Assembly: GCF_036370855.1 (NCBI RefSeq)
Contig: NC_088102.1
Location: forward strand, 71,867,601-71,931,600
Source: Dromaius novaehollandiae
Lineage: Eukaryota > Chordata > Aves > Casuariiformes > Dromaiidae
DNA: 64,000 bases
Direction: 5' to 3'
Below are positions 47,096 to 59,966 of the stretch, one piece after another. Within the stretch, counting starts at the first letter, position 1, and each line of letters opens with the position of its first letter. The translations under genes were made by a program, and so were the position numbers. The notes beneath the pieces are model-generated. The model searched no databases, was not told the origin of the DNA, and saw only the letters and a list, made by a program, of their open reading frames with translations.

Positions 47096-47340
47096 ATCGT
47101 AGGCTAATTCAGGTGGGAAGGGACCTCAGGAGGTCCCTTGTCCAACTTGTTGCTCAAAGCAGGGTTTGCTCTGAAATCAGACAAGTTTGCTCAGGGCTTA
47201 TCCAGTCAGATCTTGAAAATCTCCAAAAACGAAGACTGCGCAGCCTCTTGGGGCAACTCGCTCCACAGTACTGGGGTTCCCATGACAGAAAGGTCTCTTC
47301 TGTGTCCACCTGTAGAGATTTAGCCAGTCAGAACTAGAAA
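47096..47340 (-). mobile_element. CR1 LINE 3' fragment (avian type)
   Basis: GGTGGGAAGGGACCTCAGGA, GCTCAAAGCAGGGTTTGCTC, GCTCAGGGCTTATCCAGTCA and GGGGCAACTCGCTCCACAGT occur in the order typical of antisense avian CR1 3' regions. It is the best-preserved CR1 copy in the window. No intact reverse transcriptase is present. Confidence 0.8.
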
Positions 47341-47542
47341 TCTGTGTGCCAAATCCCTGTGTGGGCATCCAGGAGCAGTTAGTGAAACCTCTTCTCCTCA
47401 GGCATTGCAGACAACTCTTCTATCCCCTTCCCAGCCCTGTAATCATTCCTGGCCCAACTAACTGGCTGCAGTCGCAGACTGTCATCACAGACCTCTGCTG
47501 CGGGGACCAGTTGTGCTTTTTCCTCCTTGCCCTTGCAAAAGG

Positions 47543-47545
47543 TTT

Positions 47546-47577
<32 letters not shown>

Positions 47578-47587
47578 TTCTTTTTTT
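47543..47587 (+). repeat. pyrimidine tract (T/C)n
   Basis: About 45 bases of T broken only by single Cs, including TTTTCTTTT repeats. Simple sequence about 200 bp to the right of the CR1 fragment. Confidence 0.9.
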
Positions 47588-50500
47588 GGCGGTGAGATTG
47601 TTAAAACATTTCTGCAACATAAGATTAGAAACTGCCTCTTAAATTCTTTTGATAAACCCAACCTCACACATCCTTCTATTCTAAATGAAACAAAGGGAAC
47701 ACATTTTTTTGTTTGTTTCTGGAAAGCTCTCTCAAGGGACTGTTCTGGTTACTGTGTAACTGGCTGTTCCCGTGCAGAACACCTCCTCCTCCTGGCCTCC
47801 TCCACAGCAGCTTCTTAGCTTTGCTGAAAGCCCAAGTGGTGGAAATCGATTCTTGAATCCAGGCCTCAGGTGATCGCTTTGTGGAGGGCCCAGGGTTCAC
47901 CTGCATGCATGCAGGGGAACGCTCTGCATTTGGCAGCGATGCTGGCTTGAGGCATTCCCAGCCGCTCCTGCTCCAGTGATGCTCCTTAGTTGTGTCAGCA
48001 CGCTAGTTTGTGCGGCTGGGCTGTGAATCAGATCCTGGAACTGATCTGGCTGAAAAATAAGCTGGGGAGAGGGAATGTGTGTGTAGGGGGGGGGAATGGA
48101 CTTTGAGCCCCATCTGTTCCTGCTCTGAGTCATACTGCTCTTGCACACAGTTGCTGGGGATGGGGTGGTAGCCCATGACAGCTGCCACGGTGGGAAGTGC
48201 TGAAGCTGCTCCCGGAAATAAGATTGCAACTTAGTAGGATGCAAGTTGCTAGGAGAGGAACAGGACCATTCATTTGTCCTCAGCCCAGGTTTCAGAGTGA
48301 AAATCAAGCAGGAGTTTAAAAGCGGATGAGAGGAACAGCCAAGACAAGATTGCTGTGTCTAGTGGCATTCATAGGGATTAATACAAGGAACATCTCTAGC
48401 AGACTTTGCTGACAGAGGGCTCCAAATGCTATAGCTTGGTCAGGAGCCACATGCTGGACAGCATGATAGGTAGCTTAAAAAGAGGTTAAAGAAAAGTTGA
48501 CAGTGAAAGAGCCCATTTGGATCAGCTGCACTTGTGCCCATCCTCTGCCGAAATGCCAGGCACTGATTGCAGCTCTTTCTCTGACATTCGGCCTCTCTTT
48601 CCAGCTTAGACACTTTGCATTGCAACTCTCCTCCAAGCCATGGCAGCCGATTCCCTTGCACTCTTCAGTGTGTTCCTCTCTGTGAGGTTGTAAAGTTTTA
48701 TTATGCCATTTTACTGATGGGAGCAGAGCCCAGCAGAGTCTAAAAGACTTGCTATAGGACACACAGGAGACCTGTGTTGGATTGGTGAGCTGAAGTCAAG
48801 TCTCCAATGCGCAGTCTGTGCCTTAAGGAAAGACCACGTTTCCTGTTCTCTTGCGTAGAGGTTTTGAGAATAGCACCTGGCTCTCTTCTGTGACAGTGCA
48901 TCTTGTCTTTTGATTCAGGAGACGGAGTGGGGATATGACACACTGTAACAGTGAAGGGCAGCCTTTGCAGAGACTTGTGGAAAACATAAAGGGGATTCAG
49001 GACCCTAAAAAGCAGATCCCTGTTCTGTGTAATCCCAGTCCAGTCATCAGGGAGCCAGAAACCAGCTCTGTAGAGAGATGGCTTATCCATAGCCATTCCT
49101 GCCTATGTCTCGACATAGTCATTCCTAATGATGGCCTATGGCCTTACTTTTGAGAAGGAAGTTTCTTAAACTGGCAGGTGGTGACAGAAGAAACAGAGCA
49201 ACACCAGTGATGTATAACAGGGTTCTGCCACCCTGCAGCAAGGACCCTTCTACATAAATAGTTTGAAAAGTAACACCTCCATCTAAATAATTTTCACCAC
49301 ACTCTGCCCTCATTTCTTCATTTGCAAGCTCAGCACATAAAAGTGGCTATCCTCAGAGCTGGATGTGAAGGTTTGGACAAATATTTTCCAGCAGAACATG
49401 TTTTGCATCAGGAATCAATGTTTCATTTCCTATAGGGACTCTCTGTCGGAATCAAAAAATCTCAGCATTTAGCAGATAAAACAAGTTAATGACTGAAAAT
49501 CAAAGAGCATTTTGATGACTCCTGTTTATGCCTTTCAGAAATGATTGGGAAGGGATAAATCACAATTTTTCATAAAGAATTTTATCTCCCATGACATATA
49601 TTTGAGAACGCCAACAACAGAAAGAAAAAGACTAGATTAAAATACAACTGAAAAAAAAATCTAAGTATTGTTACATGGACATTTATTGTTTATTCCCACC
49701 CTCAGAAGCAGAATCCACTCCTCTGAGCCAGAAGGACAGTATAAACTTGTTGATCCTGGCTGTATCCTCAGTCAGTGTTAGTACAGTAGTTCGGCAATAA
49801 ATCAGCAAAGTCTCCCCATCTGTGAACTGTGATTTGCTAACACTGATATTTATTTCTGTGGCATGGACTGTACCTGTTCTCCTATTTCAGTTTCCACCAA
49901 ACAAACTGAGATTTGGGGGCAAGCTGGGACCATAGGGGTGAGGAAACCCAATGCCCATCCTTGCAAAAAACCCTGCCCATCGTCTATGCTCATAGTGCTT
50001 GTGAGAACTGGCTGTTGCCTGCACCCCTTCAGCAGCACCACAGGGAAAAACACCTGCATGAAATACTACCAGCGCAGGGCCAGGCTGGCTGCAGGAATAT
50101 AACCATATGCTGCCCCTTCATTCACAGCCCAACCATCCTTCACGGTCCCCACCACTTAGCTGGGTGAACCCTGGTCAGAGCCTCAGGTGCGTTTCGAGGG
50201 GCTGAATGTACTCTGTAAGAAACACCTCTGTCCGCTGTCAGGCCTAGGGTTGACCCAAAGCCTGCACCCTCTATGGGACCATAGTTGCCACCGTGTCACT
50301 GAGCTGGTTAAATTAATGTTTGCTTGTTTTCCTGCAGTGACACTCATAGCTGAGCTCCCATGTGCCAAGTTTTAGCTCAAGTGAATTGTTAGCAAGTGGC
50401 CAAAAATACACAGACAGGATATGAGTAGGAAGCACAAAATGGGGTGGGAAGAGATGGCAACGAATATTGTCTTGATTAGCTTAAGAAGGTCGGAAAAAGC

Positions 50501-51579
50501 CTTAGATATCAAACGTGATTTTTGAGAGATGGATCTCCTCCCCCAAAATCTTCTCCCCCACCCTCCCAGCAAAAATCCCAGGGAGAGTTTTACAGCAGGA
50601 AATGAAATGTATTGATGCATTAGCTTCTCCAAGCCCGAGCTGCTTTAGGCAGACACGTGGAAGGGAAGCAGGGAGCAATGTGGAATAGCCACTCACTGGT
50701 ATAGGCAGAGGGAGAGAGTTTGCGGTCCTGTCCCTTCCTTTGCGGAAAGATGATCATGAAGTGACCTTCCAAAACAGAGAAATAAGTATTCCTTGATTCA
50801 GATTTACCCATCACATTCTATATCCCACTGCAACCCCACAGATTTTAAAACGACCATACTGGAGACAAACTGAGGCTAATTATGGCCCCCGAAGTGGCTC
50901 TCAGCCTAGTCACACATTCTTCCCTGGTGGAGGAAAAACTCTTGACATAGTGACTGTCCTGCTGCACACCTGAATTTCTGCCAGGCAAGTGAATCAGCGT
51001 TTCAGGGAGTGACCAAAAATGCCCTTCCTTTAGGAGGAGGCAGTGCAAATGTCCCATCAATCTCAATACCTCCATCTTACTCAAGAACCAGTCATCGTGG
51101 AGGAGTCCATTTACAAGGAAACCTCCTTCTCCTTCTCCTGAGGGTTGGTCAGGGACCAGCCCTACCACCAAGCCATCTTTCCTTGAAGGATTTCAGTCTT
51201 ATCTGGACTGGCACAAGCCAGGCAAGTGATGCTTAAGTTTAAGTATCGTGGTCCTCCTGGGGCGAAGGCCTTTGCTTGGAAGTAATGTGGAAAATGAATT
51301 TGTCTGACAAATTTATCTGGTAGACAAGTTTTACAGGTCATCCGTGAAAGCAATAACAAACTAACATAGCTGAGGCTAACATATTGGATGGTATTAATAT
51401 GAGCTGGGGTCACAGTGTACTTATATATTAAAACAACAGTTTAACGAACTATGAATAGACTTGGATGAATAGCTTAAAACTATCATCACTGTAAAGGCTT
51501 ACCAGTCTATAGGGCAACAGCTGGCAAAAAACCACTGCTCTCCATCAAGGACTATCAAGGACTACATAGATCTTAGTGT

Positions 51580-51665
51580 GTTATCAGTGTAGACATGGCA
51601 ACCGATGGTTGGACTGGGTAGCTTTAAAGGTTCTGAAAGAAGCCAAATTGGGCTTTCATTCTGAA
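51580..51665 (+). mobile_element. CR1 LINE 3'-tail fragment, sense orientation
   Basis: GATGGTTGGACTGGGTAGCT then TTAAAGGTTCTGAAAG follows the sense CR1 3' end (gatggttggactnggtgatcttnaaggtcttttccaacc). It is degenerate and the limits are approximate. Confidence 0.5.
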
Positions 51666-54600
51666 ATCTTCTTTTATGGCAGCATCACTGGGGGCATTGA
51701 CTGACACCAGTGCATTGCATTAATACAGCATCACCTTTCAAGCATGGAGGTAAGAGCCCTGAGGAAAAGAGCTTTTCTTTCTTAAGGTCCCACTGTAAGG
51801 AAGAGCAGTTTGCTATGCCCTGTCACAGAGCCTTAATGTCACTGTGTCAAGCAGCAGTGACACAACAGGGACCCTCCCACCTTCTCCTTTGCTCCAGCCT
51901 CTAGCCCACCCTGCCACACCGGTGCCAGCATTTGCCGAGTCTCCCAGCTGCTCCACAAATGCCTTCTAGCCTGGAAAAGGTGAACTAGAAACGAGAGATG
52001 GGCTCACTGTGCAGCGAGGCACATGTGGGGAGCAGCTCTGGGAGCTGGTGCTTGCAGCCAGGAGACACAAACATGCTGCCAGTTAAGCACACAGTCCTGG
52101 TGTTTTGCCTGGACACAGAGGCTCACATTCAATGCCCTCCTTCAGGCTGGGCTGGAGCAGAAAAGGGCTGTGCCGTGGGACCATTTCCTTGCTATCTGTC
52201 CTGCTCTGGGATATGACACACACATGCAGAGTCATTCCCTATTTTTACTGCCTTGACGTCTGAGTGCTGATTTGTACACCCAGAAAATAAAAAGGATTCA
52301 TTTCCAAAGGCACGATGTCCAATCCTTCCCCCACTAAAAAAAATCACAGCTATAACCTCCTCCCTGCCAGTGATCGAGCCCCTGAAGTGTGGTACCAGGC
52401 TAAGGAAAGGGGGTTATTTTTAATGAGATTTTGAGTGAGGAGGCAGGAAAGGGAGAGAGAAATATTTCAGCATGAGAGCTGTCATGGCGTTTTTCCAGCA
52501 AGCTTTCTGGGTGCCAGACAGGTTACCCCCACAAGTGCCACCAGCACAGACAGATGAGGGTTTGGGCCCTATCGTCTTCCCCCTGCTTCTTGCCCAGACA
52601 AACCCATGGCCAGAACCAGGCCTGCTCCAACGGCTCTTTTCTCCCCAGGGCTCCCATCTGCTAGGAGCTGGGTGGTGCCAGTCGCAGGACAAGGGGACAG
52701 ATTTTAGCAGCTTAGGGTGTGGTGACACAAAACAAAAACAGGCCAGAGGAAAAAGCTACACAATTGCCCACACCACTCTTCCCTTCCCAGGAAGCCTGAG
52801 GAACATCATGTTTCTTTTCCCAGGAAATGCAGCTGACTCACCTTTCACTTTCTCTTCTCCAGGTAGTTTTGAACTGAGATCTTTCAATTCAAACCATTGT
52901 AATGAGCTTTTATAGAGCATATGCTTACCCATCTCCTTCCATATTTCCAAAAGCAGCTATTAATACTTGGCACGCTAGTTCTGGGTCTGATTCTCAAGCT
53001 TGCCAAACCACAGCCCAAGCGTAGATAATGCTTAGCTTAGTACCTCTGGCAAGAGACAGGCTCAGCAGACACGTAACAAGCTCAAACTTGCTCTGTGTTT
53101 TTCCTCCACCTGGCTTCTGCAGGGTTCCTCTAACAGAAGAAAAGTGTAAATTCAGATGCTGTGACTCAGCACGGAGACTCTGCAGACGTGCCTTTCAGAA
53201 GGGCACTGGCATCAGCTTCCAAATTTTTCCCAAGATCTTGGAGATTGTGGCTATTTGCGCATTTTCTCTGGGTATTTATAGAACAAGGCACTGTCTAGAC
53301 TTGCTTTCGGTTATGTTTCTTTAAGGAGGGTTTCACCTTCTGACAGGACTATAAAAGCTCCTAGTTTGGTTCAGCTCATATGTAGAGCCTTCCTCTCCTG
53401 CCCCAACCTCTGTGGGCACCAAGAGCCTCCACTGCTGCCTGGACTTCTGACTTGGACCTAAATCATCAGCTATGGAAGGGAAAGAGTCACATATGAGTGT
53501 GCGTGTGTGCGTGCGTGGTGGGGAGTGGGGGTTAGTTTCCCATGCTCTCGCTAGGTAGTCTGTGAATCTCACATCAGGAATTTGTAAATATTGGCACTTT
53601 CCCAGTTCTCCTGCTCTGTGCCATCAGTTTGTGTTTCCAAGGCCCGAGCAGTAACTCCCAAGCCTCCATTTCGGCCTCTGAGCCTCTTGGTGGATCAATA
53701 TTAAGGACAGCAGATGCATTGCCTCCAAATCTCTAATGCAATCTGGCAGGGCTGTGTGGTGTCCCAAGGGGCCACTCATGCCAAGCCCAACCGCCGGACA
53801 AGCATGTGGGTGTTCCCCTTTCAACACTGGGAAGTTTGCCTAAACATTTTCTCAGGAAACACTTTTTTTAAGCACAAATTATTGTTTCTGAGGAGGTTAG
53901 TGAACAAGGCACTGGCTACGTGGGCGCAATCCTCAGCGCTGGGCATATGCACAGCACAGAAGGGCACAACACATAAAGAAGGGGTACATCATACAGAAAG
54001 TGGCAATCTGGGTCCATCAAAGCTTGCAGAGGGGTGACTGTAGTTCCAAGATGTCTCAGCCTAAAAGAGCTGCTCCCTGCTTCTTCCAGCTGGCTAAAGA
54101 ACACTTGATTCTTCTCTACTCTGACCTATACTTTCTAACATAAATCGGTTATACATTAATTAACATACCAATCCCAACTGAACTTTGGCTAAATCCAGAA
54201 CATCTTTCTACCCGTGGCCAATGTCACCAACCTGTTGGGCTGGGTTATATTTATGCAGGTGTTTGTCTTCTGGAGAATCTCTGCAATGTGAAAAATCCAG
54301 TGTGCAGAGCAGGGAGTGTTTCTTCCAAATATCTAGCAGGTTGTACCAGCCACCTGTGACTCAAACTAATGTAATGTGCTACATAACGTGCCCTGTGCCA
54401 TGCATACCCTGAAACTATACATTCAATCATGCTCACCTAGCATCTTCCCAAAGTGACCTGTGGTCTTGTGTGGCTCCATCACTGTAGAGATAACTTGAAA
54501 GGGTGTCATGCGTGGGAGAGAGGAAAGAAAGAACAAAGCATTCAGCATTTTCTAAAACCCTGGGTCTCTGCAAAGACATCTCAAATAATGTGCCTAAGAA

Positions 54601-54949
54601 GGGGGACTCCCAGGGCCAACTAGACCCTTTGAGAAGTATCAGGTGGATGTTTTTCTCCCTTTCACAGCAGGAATCTGCAGCAGTAGGTTAAAATAGAACG
54701 CATAACCATGATTTGCAAGGCCTGATTCGAAAGACGGGATTTGGAAATTTCAGTCCTAAGATGGGACAAGATCCTTGCTTGCTTGTCTTTACAGGGCAAC
54801 AGCAATATGTTCACTTGCTTCTTTGGCTGTCAGCACCTTTGCTCTGGATTTGGGTTTTCCTTGCTGCTTTCTGACTAACCTGAATAAAGCTTTTTATGCA
54901 TGCGTGCTTCTGGAAGAGACCCTACAGAGCAGGTTTGAATTAGAAGGGT

Positions 54950-55030
54950 GGTTTCATCATTATGATGCTGGACTAGGACACGAGACCTGGGTTAAATTCT
55001 CAGATCTGCCACAGGTTTCCAGGGTGGCTC
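54950..55030 (+). mobile_element. MIR/CORE-SINE-like relic
   Basis: ATGCTGGACTAGGACACGAG, ACCTGGGTTAAATTCTCAG and ATCTGCCAC follow the order of the MIR 5' half (gactngga...agacctgggttc...ctctgccac). It is old and incomplete. Confidence 0.5.
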
Positions 55031-56179
55031 ATACAAGCATTTTTAGAGAACTAAAAAAGGTCGTGTGAATTTAGATCTCTTGGGTGCCAAATGAGGAGGA
55101 ACGAGCACTGACCCCAGTGCCCCACCAACAACAGGAGAAAGCTATTTTGTTTGTGGATTGCTGTGGGGGTGGAGCCTTTTCTATCTGCCAGGTCCTCCAA
55201 TACTATAAAAATGGAGGGCAGGACAGTTCACGGGAGAGTGCAGGATACTCCCAGGTGCCTGGGAGGCTGTCTGGAGCAAGGAAAAGACTATAAGCCATGC
55301 AGTGCAGGATATGTATATACATCATGGTGCCTGCACTCCCTTGGCTCTCGTGGGTATGAGAAGATGTAGGTTTGCATGACAGTGTATCAAACAGCTTTCA
55401 CCAGTGTGACATTCCCTTATAAAAACACCCAGCAACCCTAACAGACAGTGCTTTGTTGTCCTGGGAAGTTTAAAAGATAACATCATGTGGTCAACAGCTA
55501 ATGTTTCTAGCCGAAGCTTTATGTTACTTGCCGAGGCTTTTGCTAATCTAGCATTCCTGTCTGACCCATCCAGTTGGCACTGGCTACATGCACAGCCAAC
55601 AGCACCCTTGGTACGAATCTACCCCCCTCCCATCCCCAGACGGGACCCACGGGCAGTGTTTCCATCGCATATATTTCATCAGTGCCCAAGCGCCTTAATC
55701 TGATGCACTTGGTGCAGAGACTTTCCATGTCCTCGAGCACTTTGCATGTACTGCAGAACAAAGCCATTCCTGACCACCTTCTTTTCCTTGACTTGGTGGG
55801 ATATAAGAGACCACATTGCATTTTGGCATAATTTCATGTGGTCCAAACCAGTCAAGAAATGCTTTAGGCAAAAGACATCAAACCTTATTTGACACCTTTT
55901 TGTGACAGATTGGTTAAACCAGCAGTATCAGCACCATGGCTCGAGGTAGGAAAACACATTTCAGTACTAGCTTGCAGGCATTTTGGAAGTCCTGTCACAC
56001 CAGACAGATTTCAGCAGGATGACTGATGGAAACAAAGATAGGATCTGTTAGAAATGCTCTAGGCCATGCTAGGAAAAATAAAGTATTACTCCTACGTAAC
56101 TTGTTAGTTTTTTGATTTTAGAGAATGTTCTTAAACAAACATCTGCACAGTCTTGTACTCAGGGGTAGCGAGTCCTACT

Positions 56180-56340
56180 GGAGAGAGCAACAGACAGAAT
56201 TTAAGGTTGAGGTTTCTATTCCTTCCCCTAACACTGACATGTATACGGTCGTTGAGAAGCCCTTTTCACCTCTTTGTGTCACAGTTTTCTTGTGTGTAAA
56301 ACAGGTGAAATGATGCTAATTAGAACTGTGCAGAGAAAGC
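56180..56340 (+). mobile_element. MIR-like relic, 3' half
   Basis: TTCACCTCTTTGTGTCACAG followed by TTTTCTTGTGTGTAAAACAG resembles the MIR segment 'acctctctgtgcctcagtttcctcatctgtaaaatggg'. Diverged and without clear ends. Confidence 0.5.
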
Positions 56341-59300
56341 AGGGGCTTTTTTTATGAAAGCTTCTGTGATTTAGTTTAATCTCCACTTGGAATTAAAACA
56401 GAAAATTTCAAAATTCTTCTTGAAAATAAGCTTAGGGGGAAAAAAAACCACCCAAAGAACTCTTTCACATTGATCTAATGTTTTGTTCTTGACAATCATC
56501 AAAAGACTTGGAGGTCAAGCTTTCTATTTGACATCAGAGTATACAGTGCTGCTGGGTTTTAGTAGATCTAAAATGAGAAGTGATTTTGGAATGAAAATAT
56601 CAAACTTTCCACTCACAATTGTCAAAGTGGGACTTTAAGCTTTGCTGTATTTTTCTACTGTTGATCTGCAGTGAAGTTCCAGTAAAAGCTTTTGTGTTTT
56701 GCTCAGTATTTCTCTACTGATACAATCATATATTCCAATGGCCTGATACCAAAAAATTTTCTCCAGCCTGATCTAACTGATCTCATGCTTAAAGGTATTC
56801 TTATACCCATAATGAAAAGTATTCACAGACACTAGATACTGCTGTTGTTATTATTATTAACAGTGATGATAATAATAATAATAGCCTTAAAAATACACTA
56901 GTATTTCACAACATTTTCAAGTTGGCCAATCTTCACCCAAAGTCCAGAAGTTTTCACAGTAATTTTATATTTGCTGTGAGAACCAAAATAATGTATGACC
57001 ATAGCAGAAGAGTGAGAAATATTCCTAATAAAAATAAGGTATGACCAGTAAGAGTGACTGGCCCCTGGAAAAGAGAGAGTTATTATTCTTTCCTCTCTGC
57101 CGGAGCTTCTCCACCCTTGCGACATTGTGGCTTCCTCTTCAAAGAGACTCAAAAAAGTCAAAACAATGTATGGCCCTCTTCCATTTGCTATAAGAGTAAA
57201 GAAATGTAGCAAAGGCAGCAATGACAGACTTCTACGATGACTGTGTGTGTCCCTTCAGGAGGATATTTGACCTTAAGGATAAGGATGTCCGGAAGGTCAG
57301 GGAATGAGATTTCCTTTGCTTTAAAGTACAATACAAATTTCCCCATCTTGCTGTCCTTCAGTGTTGCCTTCTGCTGGCCTCCCTGCTGGTGACAGGTGAC
57401 ATCTCCTGGGCAGGACACCAGCATGGGAGAGCTGCTGGGCTGAGGCTTGCAGGATGGCTGAGCGGGCTCACACCCATGACATAGCCTGGGGTGAGTCAGC
57501 GTCGTGCTTTAGCCAGGCAGGGAAGCTTCCTGGAGGATGCCTGCAAGCACCGCCTTCCCCCCCGAAGCACAGTGCTGCCACTTGTCCCCGCTCCCTGACC
57601 TGCCCCACCAGCCATCGCTGACTGTGGGGGCACCTGCTCTAGGTACCGACTTGGCTGCCAGGACGCAGGAGGCAGCCCTGGGTGTGCGAGACGCTGCCCT
57701 CGTGCTCTTCTGCCCAACCACTCGGTCCCGCTCTTGCACTGCCCTTCATCACCCCTTGGCCATGCTGGTGCAAATGTTTGTGCAAGCACCCTGTAAAGCG
57801 CCCTGGGGTATGGATCTGGTTAAAAATAGCCACCTGTGGAGTCACACAGACATGCACATGAAAAAAAAACCAACAACAGATCACTGCACAGATCTGAGTT
57901 TAAAATAACCTTATTTTGGAGGATGCCAGTGATTCAGTCCACAGAACTGCTCCACAAACTTTTGTCTCAGCACTGGTGTGGGGGGAGAGAAATGCAGAGT
58001 GGAGGGCTGTGAAACAGTAGGCAGAATCTGAGCCTGGCTTAGCTGCTGGAGCCCTTATCTCAGGAAACACTGTGCTTGGTGACCCACTGAGACCGAAAGA
58101 ACGGGTACACGATCTCGACACTGGGTTTGGTGAGCCGAAGAAAAGGCAGTCTTTGTACAGCCATACATTGCACTGCTAAATTTGCCTCTTGCTTCCCTTC
58201 CATGTATGCTCACCCCTCTGGGGAAGGTGGAGAAAACAGCCACACCCGGCAGGAAGATAAGAAAGGGATCAGAAACCCCCTGATCAGGGAAGCGTGAGCC
58301 ACTGCTGAAATGACAGCAGGGAGAAGACAACATGCACGTCAGACCTTGCAGAGCGCAGGAGCTCTAGCTGCTCTGCCAAGGTTGCCTCTTGTCTCTCGTG
58401 GGTTGCCTTGGGCTCCATGCATAGTTAAAGCCGACATATTCTTAATCTTATTCAAATCCAGTTTTCTCTCAATTTAGCAAAATCATTATAAAACCTCTGA
58501 CCCCTCAGAAATCTGTCCCCCTCCCCCGCCAGTGAGGATTCAATTAATATCAGACAATTTAAACTGAATTAAAAGTGTTGGCACAGGCTCTGTCCTGGTT
58601 TAACTTGGCCAGCATCACACCACACCCTCGTTTCGACTAACAGAAGTTTGAACACAGACAATGTCTTTAAAGCAGTGTAAGAACCAGGCAAAGGCTAAAG
58701 AATAAAAATAGCATGAATAAATAAAAAGAATGGAAGCCAGTGGGACCGGTTAGGGTTAGGGTTGCCTTGCCAGCGACTTGGCAGGGACTCGCATTGCTTC
58801 CAGCATGGTGCCCTTCCTCAGATGCAGGCACTCTGGCAGTGAGGACAACTGTCCAGTGGTGCCGGGTGGAGGGAGGGTTGACACTAGGGTTTACTGCATT
58901 ACAAACACTGAGATGCACCAGGGATCGCTCCGTGGGACGCATCAGAAAGGGCAATCTACAGCCAGCCCCCTTGCCGAAACGTCAGCGGCACTAATGCTTG
59001 TACATCCCCCACTTGACCAGAAGAAAGACGTTTGAAGCCCCAGAGCACAAATGGGTCTGCAAGCAGTACAAAGCCCTTTATGCCTATTTTATGCTGCTTC
59101 CCAGGTTATGGGTGTTCCTATTGCACATTCACGGCAGTGCGTTCAGATTAGTGGCAACTAATTCTGACTACTGCTGCGGTCCAGTGACACTTCTGCTAGC
59201 TGTGGTACATGACAGCTTATTATGTCTTCTTCTAGGGAAGTGCCTTGGGCACTTTCTTACTACCAAGCAGGAGACAAAGAGTTGGCTCATTTTATGGCTG

Positions 59301-59929
59301 ATCCTGTTTCACCCACGAAGCTTAGCAGTGAACTCTGACATTCCCAAGGGAGGGTTGCTTCCCTGGGAACAAAAGAGGGTTTGACCATGTGGATTCTTCT
59401 GAAAGCAGGAACAGACTCCCACCATTTCTTTTTCTGTTGGAGCTTGTGAAGGAAAAAACAAAAGCTAGCACATCCTTGGCTGCAGGTCTCATCGGTGCCT
59501 CCTGTCATTTCACCGCTGCGGGCCAAGCTCAGTGCTCACTTACCTGCTGCAGCACCGCGGGTTTCAGTCCATAAAGGCACAGCCCTGGAGCAGTAAGAAG
59601 GGAGCTAGAAACATTACATTAATAAGCAGAAATGTTCCTGACTATGATCATCAGCCATGAGACTGATATGATCAAATGGTGTAAAGTAAACAGAGCAGAG
59701 CTGGGTTTATTAGAGCATGTTCCCTTTTCTAGGTATCTTATGCTAATGTACCCAGAGATCTGGGAGATAGGAACAGTTTGAGGACTGTAAAAGGAAACCA
59801 ACAGGCAGCTATTAACAGAGGAAAAATTCACAGGTACCCAAGCTGGGCACTGTGACGGGTTTCATTACGCTCAGAGAGGCTGGCAGAACATCAAGGTCTC
59901 TTCTAACATGTATATGATTTTATATCTGC

Positions 59930-59932
<3 letters not shown>

Positions 59933-59962
<30 letters not shown>
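59933..59962 (+). repeat. (TG)15 microsatellite
   Basis: Thirty bases of perfect TG dinucleotides, likely polymorphic in length. Confidence 0.97.
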
Positions 59963-59966
<4 letters not shown>

